Shown here in pieces: positions 38,771 to 47,735 of a stretch of 64,000 nt of DNA. Position 1 is the first letter of the stretch, and each line of letters starts with the position of its first letter. A model generated the notes under the pieces. It saw only the letters and a program-made list of their open reading frames with translations. It was not told the origin of the DNA and did no database searches. The DNA lies in NCBI GenBank assembly GCA_019918135.1, contig WBZZ01005583.1:62001-126000 (forward strand), given 5' to 3'. The stretch comes from Paulinella micropora. Lineage: Eukaryota > Cercozoa > Imbricatea > Euglyphida > Paulinellidae. The translations under genes were made by a program, and so were the position numbers.

Positions 38771-40205
38771 ATGTCTAAAAAAGGGGGCGTCACGGCAAAT
38801 GCGGCAGACAGCCTGACATTATCAAAACCCCAATCTTATTTCTACTGTAACTCTTTATGGCTGCGGCCAGTTATACAAGAGATCACCGAAGGGCTGGGCG
38901 CGACTCGCTGTCCAGCTCCCTCCAGCTCGCGCAACGAACTGACCGGGATGGGCGCGGTTCCTCCTTCCAGCCCGCGCAGCGGGCTGGAGTTGCAGGAGGC
39001 TTACGAGAAGAGCGGCTGCACGCAGTTGGTTGTAGCAGCCTACAGCGCCGAGAGCTGGGGCGAAGCGGGGCTGCCGCCCAGCCTAGGCCGGTTGTGGGTC
39101 CTGGGCCAGCCTTGGCCGGCCGAGCTCAAGCTCGGCCGGAACTGCTTGGTGGCCTTCTGGGACAACGGCGAAGACAGGCTGGGGCCCTTGGTAACTGCGT
39201 TCATGGTGCAGGCCCTGGCGCGCACCAAGGAGCAGCAGCGCGCCTTGCGCGCGATCGTGTGCGCCAACATTGCACCCAACTTAGCGGCCAGGCTCCAGAG
39301 CCAGCTCGGCCTGGCCAAGACACGCAATCGTTTCCAGGCGACGGCCTGGACAAACACGCTGCTCTTTAAGGAGAAAGAATCCGCTACCCCCTGTCGATCC
39401 AGTTTCCTTCTCCTGTCCAAAAAGCACTTCCTACCCACACTCGATGAAGCCGAGAGCAGCACGCCGCAAATTACCGACGATGCTCGGCAGGAGCGAGAGC
39501 AAAGCGCGTTCTACCAGCAAATCTACCGTACAAGCCAAGGACGCGCCGACGCGCTGCGTGTAGTCTCGTACAACTTGTACTTCTACATGCTCTACTGGCC
39601 CGGCTACGGCTTCACACTCGCGTCTCGCCGATACATACCTCCTCGGGACCAGCCACGCTTCGTGGCAGAGTTCCGCACCAAACTGTACCGTGGCAGCGGA
39701 GGCAACTCCAGCGACCGGGCAGAGGCTCCCTCGCGTTGACCCCACGCTGTGGGAGCGCGAGCAGGCAACTTTCATGCAGGCGGGCAGCGCGCTAGTCTAT
39801 GTCGACAGAAAACATCAGCCCAACCTGCCGGCCGCTCCCCACGGAGGCCAGCAAAAACGCATCCCCACGGTTCTGCTGGGGCACTGCGCCCTAACCAGCC
39901 CGCTGCCCGAAAAGTGCAACGCCTTGATTGCGCGCCTCAACCATCGCAGCTTTCACCTGTACCTCAAGCCCAGCAAGAGCCTACGCCCGCACGAGTTGCT
40001 GCTGGCAGAGTATGGTTGGGAGGACAGCTTTATTCAGGCCAGAGGGATCAAAGATATCGGCACCGACGCCCTGCTTCGCTACGTGAGCGAGCACCACATC
40101 TCGCCGGCCGAGCTAGAAAAACAAATGCTACGCAGGCATGACCCTCCTCCACCACCCACAGCTTGCGAACCGCTCAGCGTCATCAGTGGCGGGTCCCTGC
40201 GGTAG
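38771..40205 (+). CDS. SET-domain-like protein with a +1 frame change at TGA
   Basis: The ATG at 38771 reads to a TGA at 39737-39739. The next frame, already open, continues without a gap to 40205. Its C-terminal part has ALIARLNHRSFHLYLKPSKS followed by LRPHELLLAEYG, resembling the last SET motifs (NHs..n.......i..GeEL..dYG) of lysine methyltransferases. The earlier SET motif GxG was not clear. A palindrome (38962-38985) is translated in frame near the N-terminus as SSPRSGLEL. The stop context CGT TGA C would allow a +1 step, but a one-base error is as likely. Candidate chromatin or host-protein methyltransferase; identification is moderate. Confidence 0.45.
38962..38985. repeat. Palindromic element, in frame in the SET-like gene
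   Basis: CCAGCCCGCGCAGCGGGCTGG within CTCCTT...GGAG. The reading frame stays open across it. Confidence 0.75.
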
Positions 40206-40420
40206 TCCCGGGAAAGAAGATGGGAGGGGGGTGGGAAGGGGGGGGGGGGGATGAAGGGGGAAGGCACAGGCGTGTGCGCCAGGTGTGACGAGGAGAGGGG
40301 GGGGGGGGGGGGGGTGCCCCGCATAGGGGGGGATGTATGTGTGCGCGGCTTCGCCAAAAAGACGCCCCCTTGAAAGGTCGGTCGACATCAGAAAGTAGCC
40401 CTCAAGCCCCAACCAAAGTG
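40206..40420. promoter_or_regulatory. Intergenic region with G runs
   Basis: G runs at about 40242-40249 and 40299-40314, the latter followed by TGCCCC. No TATA box stands out. No gene supported. Confidence 0.35.
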
Positions 40421-42160
40421 ATGAGCAAGTGCACAACCCCCTCCTCCTCGTCATCGTCGTCGTCGAGCAGTTCGGGGCGCGTGCCTGAAAAAAACAAAGT
40501 ACAGGAAAGCCGAGAGGAAGTAGACTGGGATGCCACGTCTTCTCAAATTGCGGCTGAAGCGAAAGCAGCGGCGGCGGCGGGCAGCTCCCCAAGCTCATCG
40601 CACCAGTTTTTCCCGTTCGCAGAACCGAGCTTAATGCCAGAGACGTTGCTGCGCGCGAGCCTGCAGCCGCCGACCGAAACCGACGGGCTTGTGCCTTTGG
40701 GGAAACTGCCTGCCGACCTGCGTGCGTCGCTGGGGGATGTATACCAGCAAGTTCAGACGCAGGACATCTGGCCCAGCCTGGTGAACACGGATTTTTTGTT
40801 GAAGCACACGTACGTCAAGATCAACAAAGACGAGGCGACGGGTGAGGAGTGGCTGCAGCTGGCACGCTTCGTGGGGCCGGGGCGCAATGCGTACCTGATG
40901 CAGCGCCTGCCCTCGATCAAGGAACCCAACAAGGAGATCGTGACGGTACGCTTTACCCAGCAGCGCCCGTCTTCGGGCGACCGCAAGGGCGCCTGCCGCA
41001 ACTTGGTCATTGCGTCACCCCCCGCGACCGTAGGTTCCTGTGACTTGTTTGTGTCCAAGCACGCGACGGACGAGCAGAAGCAGAGGCTGGGGCGAATCGC
41101 GTACGGCTCGTTTGCGAACCCGGCGGACTTTGCACACCGCTACAACATCAACCCAGACGAAGACTGTCTGCGGCCCGAACGGATCCAGCGCAGCTTCAGC
41201 ACGGTCGCGCTGCCGTCCAAGGCGGCGCCCGCACTGCGCGTCGTCAAGGCGGACGGCAGCTCGTACGAGGTCGGAGGTCTGGCCGTGGTGTTTGATCTGT
41301 ACCTGGACTTTCTGGCCGTGTGGTGTGTGCTGGACGCGCTCGAGGACCCCGAGAGCGCGCCGCTGGTCTGCCAGGCCATGCCATGCGTCAACAGCCGCCT
41401 GCAGGACATCTCGACCGACATGGGGGTCAGCGCCGACGCGCAGGGGGTGTACCCGCGCCAGGTACTCGCCAAGTTCCGCGACGTGGTCATCCGCTCCAAG
41501 ACGGCCGAGATCAAGGCCATGACGGCGCTGGAGCGCAAGTCCAACTCGCGCTACATCAAGAACGGTGGCTTTTTCCAGAAGACCGAGTCACAGGGCGGCG
41601 GCTCGCAGGAATTCACGCTCGTGACGCACTGCAATTACTCCGTCCCGAACGTGGACCTCAGCGCCAGGTACAACAACAAGGGCAAGCCCGCCGGCGGCCC
41701 TGGCGGGGCCCAGCCCAGCAGCAACTCGTCGGAGCTGGACTGCAGCAAGCTCAAGTTCACCGAGATCCTGTTCCGCGACATGCGCCGCGAGTCGCAGCCG
41801 CTCATGACCGAGGCTGCGGCCATGAAGGCAGTTCGCAACGGCTCTGTCGTCACCGTCGGCTTTACCATCAGGGCCAGCTTCCACCCCCTGTCCAACGGCG
41901 CCTTTTGCCTCAAGCGCGTGCCCAAACTCGTCTGTGTGTGGGACGCCTCGGGCGCCAGCAAGAAGACAGAGGAACTCGGCAAGCCCTCGGCGCTGCCCGG
42001 CTGGGAAGGCGGGGGCTTTGCGCCCGACGAGCTGGACGACGAGCCCGGGCCCAGCAACAGACAGCTGCGCATCGCCAACGTCCCGCACAGTGCCGAAGCC
42101 GACCTGCGCAAGCAGCATGCGTTGGAAGAGGAAGATGAAGCTCTGCGCAGGGACATCTGA
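40421..42160 (+). CDS. Hypothetical 579-residue protein with extreme GC3 bias
   Basis: The ATG at 40421 is preferred; the upstream opening crosses a G run. After a Ser-rich, disordered N-terminus (~90 residues) the body is a mixed globular protein with few Cys, and it ends in a charged helix (RKQHALEEEDEALRRDI). No catalytic motif was recognised. Codon choice is markedly C/G-ending, more than in neighbouring genes, as expected for a strongly expressed structural or DNA-binding protein. Length and composition would suit a capsid-associated or single-strand-binding protein, but nothing in the sequence proves it. Transcripts converge with the membrane protein at 42272. Confidence 0.7.
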   Translation: MSKCTTPSSSSSSSSSSSGRVPEKNKVQESREEVDWDATSSQIAAEAKAAAAAGSSPSSSHQFFPFAEPSLMPETLLRASLQPPTETDGLVPLGKLPADLRASLGDVYQQVQTQDIWPSLVNTDFLLKHTYVKINKDEATGEEWLQLARFVGPGRNAYLMQRLPSIKEPNKEIVTVRFTQQRPSSGDRKGACRNLVIASPPATVGSCDLFVSKHATDEQKQRLGRIAYGSFANPADFAHRYNINPDEDCLRPERIQRSFSTVALPSKAAPALRVVKADGSSYEVGGLAVVFDLYLDFLAVWCVLDALEDPESAPLVCQAMPCVNSRLQDISTDMGVSADAQGVYPRQVLAKFRDVVIRSKTAEIKAMTALERKSNSRYIKNGGFFQKTESQGGGSQEFTLVTHCNYSVPNVDLSARYNNKGKPAGGPGGAQPSSNSSELDCSKLKFTEILFRDMRRESQPLMTEAAAMKAVRNGSVVTVGFTIRASFHPLSNGAFCLKRVPKLVCVWDASGASKKTEELGKPSALPGWEGGGFAPDELDDEPGPSNRQLRIANVPHSAEADLRKQHALEEEDEALRRDI

Positions 42161-42271
42161 GCCAACAGGAACTTTTTTTTGGTAGAGGGTCTTTGTAATA
42201 ATTTTTAATGATTAAAAAAAGTATTTCTTGTCGACGTTTCTTGGCCCCCGCCCCCTTTTTCTGTCTTTGTA

Positions 42272-43102
42272 CTAGCTAGCTAGCTCAGGCTTTGACTCCG
42301 GCCTACTAATTGCTGCGCGCGTTTTTTCTCCGCCGCGCAGAAACACAAAGTCACAGCTGTGTAGTTCCAACGCGACCGACCTCGGCGGGCCCCTTGGTGG
42401 GGGCGCGTGGATGTGCACGTGGGGTTTGTACACAAACAAATAGGCCTCATCGCTCTTGCCGGAAGGTTGCGATCCCGGCACGGTGTGCGCACGGCCGCGC
42501 CGGCGCCGGCCGCCCGCGCGCACGGAGTCCCGGCCGACGCCGCTGGTTTCTTTGGCCAGCTGGATCGGAAGCGGCGGTGACCAGCTGATGCGGCCGGGCT
42601 TGGCAACATCCTTGCCCTCTTCCTGACCGCTGCTGCTGCTGTAACCGTGCAACGACCTGAGCTCCTCGCAGGTTTGTTGGTGCGAGGGCAGCAGCGTCCA
42701 CTGCAGTGACGCGTGGCACTTTTTCAGCTCCGCCACGCATTCCGGGTTGTTGGGCGGCATCCCCCCGGGCGCCACGACCCCCGACGCGTCCTGCAGCGCC
42801 TTGCCGACCGCCCAGACCCAAAAAATCTCTCCCTTGGGGACATTCATGTCCCTCTCGCGCGCAAACCCCGCCGGCCCCACACAGGACTTCTTTGGTGTAT
42901 GTACGTATGCCAGCCCTGAAGCAAGAAAGACAAGGAGTAGGTTGAGCGCGGCACAGAATAAAAGATAAAGAGTTGAGAGTGGGGGGGGAAGAGGAGAGGG
43001 GAGGCGAGGGGGAGAAAAGAAGAGACGGGAAGGGGGAGATGGAGAGAAAAGGAGAGGGGGGGGGGGGGGGGGGGGAGGGGAGGCTGTGCCCCAAGGACTC
43101 AT
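42272..43102 (-). CDS. Signal-anchored hypothetical protein (start uncertain)
   Basis: The convincing part is a hydrophobic helix (LYLLFCAALNLLLVFLASGL, about 42905-42965) followed by an extracellular-type domain (IFWVWAVGKALQ, ...) with several Cys and a basic region (RAGGRRRRGR). Upstream, the frame to an ATG at 43102 is a Pro-rich translation of an 18-G/C homopolymer and repeats, so the true start and even the frame are uncertain; no ATG lies directly before the helix in this frame. No family recognised. Possible type II membrane protein of virion or infected cell. Confidence 0.45.
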   Translation of the reverse strand: MSPWGTASPPPPPPPPLLFSPSPPSRLFFSPPRLPSPLPPPLSTLYLLFCAALNLLLVFLASGLAYVHTPKKSCVGPAGFARERDMNVPKGEIFWVWAVGKALQDASGVVAPGGMPPNNPECVAELKKCHASLQWTLLPSHQQTCEELRSLHGYSSSSGQEEGKDVAKPGRISWSPPLPIQLAKETSGVGRDSVRAGGRRRRGRAHTVPGSQPSGKSDEAYLFVYKPHVHIHAPPPRGPPRSVALELHSCDFVFLRGGEKTRAAISRPESKPELAS

Positions 43103-43215
43103 TGCCTCGTCTTCTCTTTTTTTCTCTTGGCTCTGGTACTAATATTACTAATAACAAAAGACCAAAGGACCCGTAGATTTTCTACCCCCTTCGCGCTGCC
43201 TGCCCTCGAGCCCAA
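43103..43215. promoter_or_regulatory. Upstream region of the nicotinamidase gene
   Basis: CTAATATTACTAATAACAAAAG near 43138 is A/T-rich and could be the promoter for the ATG at 43216. Confidence 0.35.
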
Positions 43216-45854
43216 ATGTCTAACTCTCTGCTCAAGCCGGGTTGGGCTCTGGTTGTCGTGGAAATGCAGAACGATTTTATGCACCCACGCGGATCTATGT
43301 GTCTTGGGACAGAAGACACCAGAAGCAAGTGCATCCAAAACGTGCGCGAGCTGGTGAATATCACTGGCTGGGATGTGGTGGTGTTTACGCGCGACAAGCA
43401 CCCTGCGCAATGCCCCGGCCCCAACGGAGTGACAAAGCCTGGGCACATATCGTTCCAAAGTTCAAACTACCACAAAGATGTGTCTCCGGATAGTGCACCT
43501 ACTACTGCTACGGAACTGGCTGATTATGTGGAAGATCTAAGAAAGAATGGCAAACAAGATCAACCGATACCTGCAGGGATTTTGGCGCGGCACAACGACC
43601 ATATCACGAACTATAAGCAGGGCAGAGAGTTGCAGTCACGATCGATGAGGATGGGAATGAAGTGAAAACGACGACGACGTTTGTCGAATCGTATTATGTG
43701 GAAACAAGAGTTGTCCAGGAAGACAAGTCAAATTATGCAGGCTGCTCCAGGCGGGTAATTTCGGAACAAACACAGAGCGTTACAAATCAAGATCTGTGGC
43801 CGGATCACTGTGTTATGGGCGAGTGGGGATCGGACATCATCGACGAGCTACGCGAGGTAGCCCCACTATTTAAGCCCGGGGCGAGGCAGCCAGAGACCGC
43901 GCTGGATTACTTGCATTATTTGCAGATCACCAGCTTGGAGAGAGCCACGCTCAGCTTGCGCTCTTCAACAAATCGATGCATGTTTTTTGATAAAGGCACG
44001 GACCGCAAATACGATTCTTACTCCGCCATCTTCGACAAGAGAGATGCAGCAGCAGCTACCGACAGAAAGTGGGAAGTCCTAAACCAAAATCCTTGGAGTA
44101 GTGTCATCCGGGAATGTACTCTGACTCAAATTCTGAAGGCACAGGGTATTCGTAACGTCTGCGTGGTCGGGGTCGCGTCTGACTTCTGCGTCAAGGAAAC
44201 TGCCAAGGGCCTTGTGGCCAAGGGATTCAACGTCTTTGTTGTGAAGTCAGCAACTCTGACTTGCAAGACGGAGGTTTATTGGGGTCCGCCCACGGAAAAG
44301 GATAAAGTAAACCTAGACATGGCATTGGTGCAAATCACTCCCAAAGAAAACATCATCGAATTCTGTCAGGGAGATCACATGCAAGAGCCGCTTGCTAATT
44401 CCATCCTTTATTCGACATCCCAGGCTGCGCGCAAGTTGTACTCGCAAATTTCCTCCAGGCTCCAAAAAACCACTGTCAAATTGCTGATACAAAGGGCCCA
44501 AAAGGCTCGAGCCGAATTGGCAGCCAGTAACCCGACGTTGCCTACAAAAAAAGCACACTGGCTCTCCAAGGTCTGGGTCCGGGATGCATATTTCCTTGAT
44601 TTTAACGCTAGACTTGCGGGAGACACAAAGGACAAAATGGGCCCTATGCACACTTGTCTGTCCTACGAATGCAGATCTCCTATGACTAACCTGAACTCGA
44701 AAACCGATCGACGCCCGCTTTTTGCTCGGGTATTGGAAGAAGAAGAAAAAGGGATGGGGGCGAAGTTGAAGTTGAAGGCTTCAGAGTATTCTACCGCCGT
44801 ATCTACGGAGGGAAAGCCGCAATGTATTGCAGCGCTAGCTGACTTGAACATGCCCTTTACCCTCTCCATGGGTCCCAACGTAGTCTTGTTGTTCAAGAAT
44901 ACGAACGCGAACGAGGGGGAATATGAGTACGGACAAAAGAGGGTCAATGTATTCGACACCGAGAAGGGGGCTGAGGAAAAGACAGTTCTCCAGAGAGCAC
45001 AAGCGCTGTTGCAGGCAAAGGCAGACTTTGTAAACAGGTATGCGTTGGCCATGCTGCATTTGGTGCTCGAGAACATGAAGACTTACTTGTATGATTTCAC
45101 TTACGTCTACCAAGGCACCACACCAGTCCAGGTTGACCCGGACAGCCCCAAGAGAAACGAATACATTGCGCAAATGCAACAAGGGCAGGACAATATTTAT
45201 TCACTTGCACTGACCGTGCGTACCCTCAATAACCCTCCAGTGAAGCTACCTTTTGCCAACTGCAGCGACTACTTTGTAGTGTACGACGGACTCCGTAAGG
45301 TGTATGAGCAGGCTAGCAGATATTATGAACAAAATAAATCCAATCAGCTAGAAGCTCTGAAGAAGTTTGGATGGAATTGGCAACTTTTTTTCCAGACGTA
45401 CGTGGACTCGCGCCAGAGCGAGAATGACGCTGCAGAGGGGCCGCAATTCTCCATCTGCTCGCCGCACGCACAGAGCTTTTTGTATCCTGTTCCAGGGGCA
45501 AACGCCCAAGCCAACACCGAGGCGCACAACAAATTTCTGCGCGCCTACGAACGTGTGGTCGACAGAATGGCCGACTGGTTTGCCAAAGAGGGCTACGGCT
45601 CGCAAGAAGCTGTCAAGCCCAAAGCTTTCGTGGACGCACACGCTTGCTTGCATATGTGCAATGAAATCCTTGGCAACCAAGAGAAAAAAGACAAGGACGT
45701 GTCCAAGCCTTCTTCAAAACAGCAAAATGCGGGCGGAAATAACAATTCCAAGCCAAACAAAGCCAGCACAGGTAACAGAGTGCAACAGAAAAGACGCACA
45801 GGCTCTCCTAGATTGAACAGATTAATCGATGAAGTTGACTCTTATAGTGATTAG
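43216..45854 (+). CDS. Nicotinamidase fused to an unknown C-terminal region, -1 frame change
   Basis: The ATG at 43216 opens MQNDF (catalytic Asp; 43264), FTRDKHP (metal-ligand pattern; 43384) and GHISF (43441). The frame ends at 43665. One base back, open from 43617, the protein continues with LWPDHCVMGE (43796), FDKGTDRKYDSYSA (catalytic Lys; about 43986) and VASDFCVKETA (catalytic Cys; about 44172). All three nicotinamidase catalytic residues are thus present, but split between frames. A further ~480 residues of unrecognised sequence follow, ending in a basic low-complexity tail. Nicotinamidase converts nicotinamide to nicotinate for NAD salvage. The long extension is unusual, since typical enzymes are about 200-220 residues. 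Confidence 0.75.
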
Positions 45855-45940
45855 GAAGACTAGAGCGTCGTCAGTAATTAATTAAAAAGCAATTTTAACA
45901 AAAAAAAATCCGTCCAAACAAAACTGTTTATTAATATTCA

Positions 45941-45990
45941 AATCACCAAAGCTCGAGGTCGGAGAGGTCGAGCCCCTGCATGTCCCCCGG
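45941..45990 (-). repeat. Duplicate of the HNH gene's 3' end
   Basis: GCTCGAGGTCGGAGAGGTCG followed by AGCCCCTGCAT is repeated at 46111-46142, where it encodes the tail GLDLSDLELW of the HNH protein. The copy keeps this peptide and its stop but has no HNH gene in front. Confidence 0.85.
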
Positions 45991-46102
45991 CAGGGGCAAC
46001 AGGAGTCGATAGCTATACGTCTTTTGCTTTTAATTAAAGGAAAAGCTTTGTTTTTTTTTAAAAGCCTAAACGCAAGAAAACCTGTCTTCAAATTATAATC
46101 CT

Positions 46103-46843
46103 CTACCAGAGCTCGAGGTCGGAGAGGTCGAGCCCCTGCATAGCGCGACGGGAGGCCTGCGCGGAAAAACGAAGAGCCGCGCGCGTTGTCGCCGGCGACA
46201 AGTACGTGGCTTTGGCTTGCAATAGCATGGAGCCAAATTTCGCATTCATGATCTGTGGGATTAGGGCATAATTGCGTGGATGATCCAGCCCGCCTTGCGC
46301 TGTCGGCACGATGTGATCGATGTTGAACAAAAGTCTCCGTCGCCCGTCCGTGTCAAAATACTGAGAAAAGCAAGGGAGCAGACGGTTCTCCAAGATCCAT
46401 TTTCTCACAAGCGCGCGCGACATGAAGCGTTTCTCGTTGCACAGTGGTACTACACGCCCTAAATAGACCGGGCGCGTCTGTATTTCGGATAATGGGTGCA
46501 GATCTGACAGCTGTCTCTCGATGGCCGCCAGCCCCTCCCTCCCCGCCTTGTCGTCCAACAGCCAAGAATCATCGTCCTTCAGGCGCACCGAGTCCAGCAC
46601 AATGCCGAGAAAATTCAAAAGGTCGTTCAAATATACACACTGCACTGCAGGCCCCCAGGAGCCGTCTCCCTGCGTAAAACGCACCAGCTGGGTTTTCAGA
46701 GCTCCGTCGCCTGCTTTTTGCTTGTCGGCGCTTGCCCGGGCTTTTTCTAAATAGAGGCGCGCGTTCTGCTCTGAACAGCCGAGCAGTTTAACCAGCAGCG
46801 GAAGCAATGGCACCAGTTTTTCTTTGGCCACAACTTCTGACAT
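46103..46843 (-). CDS. HNH endonuclease-like protein
   Basis: The ATG at 46843 gives 246 residues. The core is RPVYLGRVVPLCNEKRF, then about 40 residues to NIDHIVPTAQGGLDHPRNYA, the classic HNH sequence DHI.P...GG.DH..N with first His, Asn and second His region intact. A helical N-terminal part precedes it. The larger protein at 47704 has the same YLG...DHIVP...GG.DHPRNY module. HNH proteins of this kind are commonly mobile (homing-type) in viral genomes. The tail is duplicated 120 bases downstream, which fits insertion or copying of this gene. Confidence 0.8.
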   Translation of the reverse strand: MSEVVAKEKLVPLLPLLVKLLGCSEQNARLYLEKARASADKQKAGDGALKTQLVRFTQGDGSWGPAVQCVYLNDLLNFLGIVLDSVRLKDDDSWLLDDKAGREGLAAIERQLSDLHPLSEIQTRPVYLGRVVPLCNEKRFMSRALVRKWILENRLLPCFSQYFDTDGRRRLLFNIDHIVPTAQGGLDHPRNYALIPQIMNAKFGSMLLQAKATYLSPATTRAALRFSAQASRRAMQGLDLSDLELW

Positions 46844-46884
46844 TTAAAAAAATCTGCGAAGAGCCTGCCAGCTCCGTCAATGAA

Positions 46885-46955
46885 TAAGCCCCGGGGGGCA
46901 TGCCCCCCGCGCCCCCCCCCCCGCGCGGGCTTCCAGCCCGCGCAAGCGGGCTGGT
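46885..46955. repeat. Palindromic element upstream of the HNH gene
   Basis: GGGGGGCATGCCCCCC, spacer GCGCCCCCCCCCC, then CCAGCCCGC-GCAA-GCGGGCTGG. A complete copy of the composite element, between divergent genes. Confidence 0.85.
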
Positions 46956-46998
46956 GACGCCCGCGACAGGGATAGGCATTACGAAAGAGGGAGTCGAG

Positions 46999-47241
46999 AT
47001 GCTAGAGACTCTGAGGCAATGGAATTTGTCCGAGTTTCCACCACAGGACTTCCAGGCACTCGCTACAAGCTATCTGACATTCAACTGGCTTCCTCAACAT
47101 AAATGGTCGCGGGCGGTGGTTTATGTGCCAATATTAAGACAAGGGCCTCACTACTACCACTCAGAACCGGGCGGGTTGTGGCTGCGCACCTCCATGCTGC
47201 TTTCTCTGTTTTACATTGCTGGTACAAGTTGCGCCTCTTAA
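46999..47241 (+). CDS. Small hypothetical protein
   Basis: The ATG at 46999 gives 80 residues (MLETLRQWNLSEFPPQDFQA ...), ending in a hydrophobic helix and GTSCAS. No family recognised. Its 3' end (ATTGCTGGTACAAGTTGCGC ... TTTGTCAAGG) recurs at 59139-59195, so the gene end belongs to a dispersed repeat. May be a fragment of a larger gene. Confidence 0.4.
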   Translation: MLETLRQWNLSEFPPQDFQALATSYLTFNWLPQHKWSRAVVYVPILRQGPHYYHSEPGGLWLRTSMLLSLFYIAGTSCAS

Positions 47242-47442
47242 AACTTTTGTCAAGGAATTTATTAAATTTTTTTTGCACCCCGTAGACAAAAAAATTCTCC
47301 ACAGTTTCGACAAAATCGAGACTTTGGCACGAACAGGACCAAAGCGAATCGATGCTAGGAGCAGAGCACCGTGCTCCAGCAGGGAAAGGGGGCAGAGAAA
47401 AGAAGGAATGGGGGGGGGGGGCGCCCCCCTCCCTTTCCCCCT

Positions 47443-47735
47443 TGGCCACACCCCGCCCCTTTTGCAACCCGTGGCTTCCCCTCAACATCTTTTTTGCAAA
47501 ATATCAAAGCGGAATTATGGCTTTTTTTAATGAAACGAAAACGGGGGGGAGCTAGAGGTTTTTTTCAGCAACGCACAGAGAGGAAACTGCAGAATTGCCA
47601 TCCCAGCGTAGGCTTTGAAGACACACATTTCTTTTGCCCGCTGGCAGCCGGCGCCAGCGGGCAGCCTTCCAGCGCCGGCTAGCCAGCGGGCAGCGTGTGT
47701 CTTCTATATCCTACGTCTCTTGTTGCCCTGCACCG
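47443..47735. repeat. Dispersed repeat covering the 3' end of the large HNH gene, copy 1
   Basis: CCCTTTTGCAACCCGTGGCT, ATCTTTTTTGCAAAATATCA, AGCAACGCACAGAGAG and TTCTATATCCTACGTCTCTT recur in the same order at 53840-54062. Between them, 47635-47690 holds CCGCTGGC / GCCAGCGGG-type inverted repeats. The end encodes the HNH gene's last residues. Confidence 0.85.

Noticed and set aside
41320..42138. Alternative plus-strand frame within the 579-residue gene
   Set aside because: Arg/Gln-rich out-of-frame reading of a strongly GC3-biased gene; no independent features.
40421..42160. Possible major capsid protein
   Set aside because: High expression-like codon use fits, but I see no jelly-roll signature or recognisable capsid motif, so it stays hypothetical.
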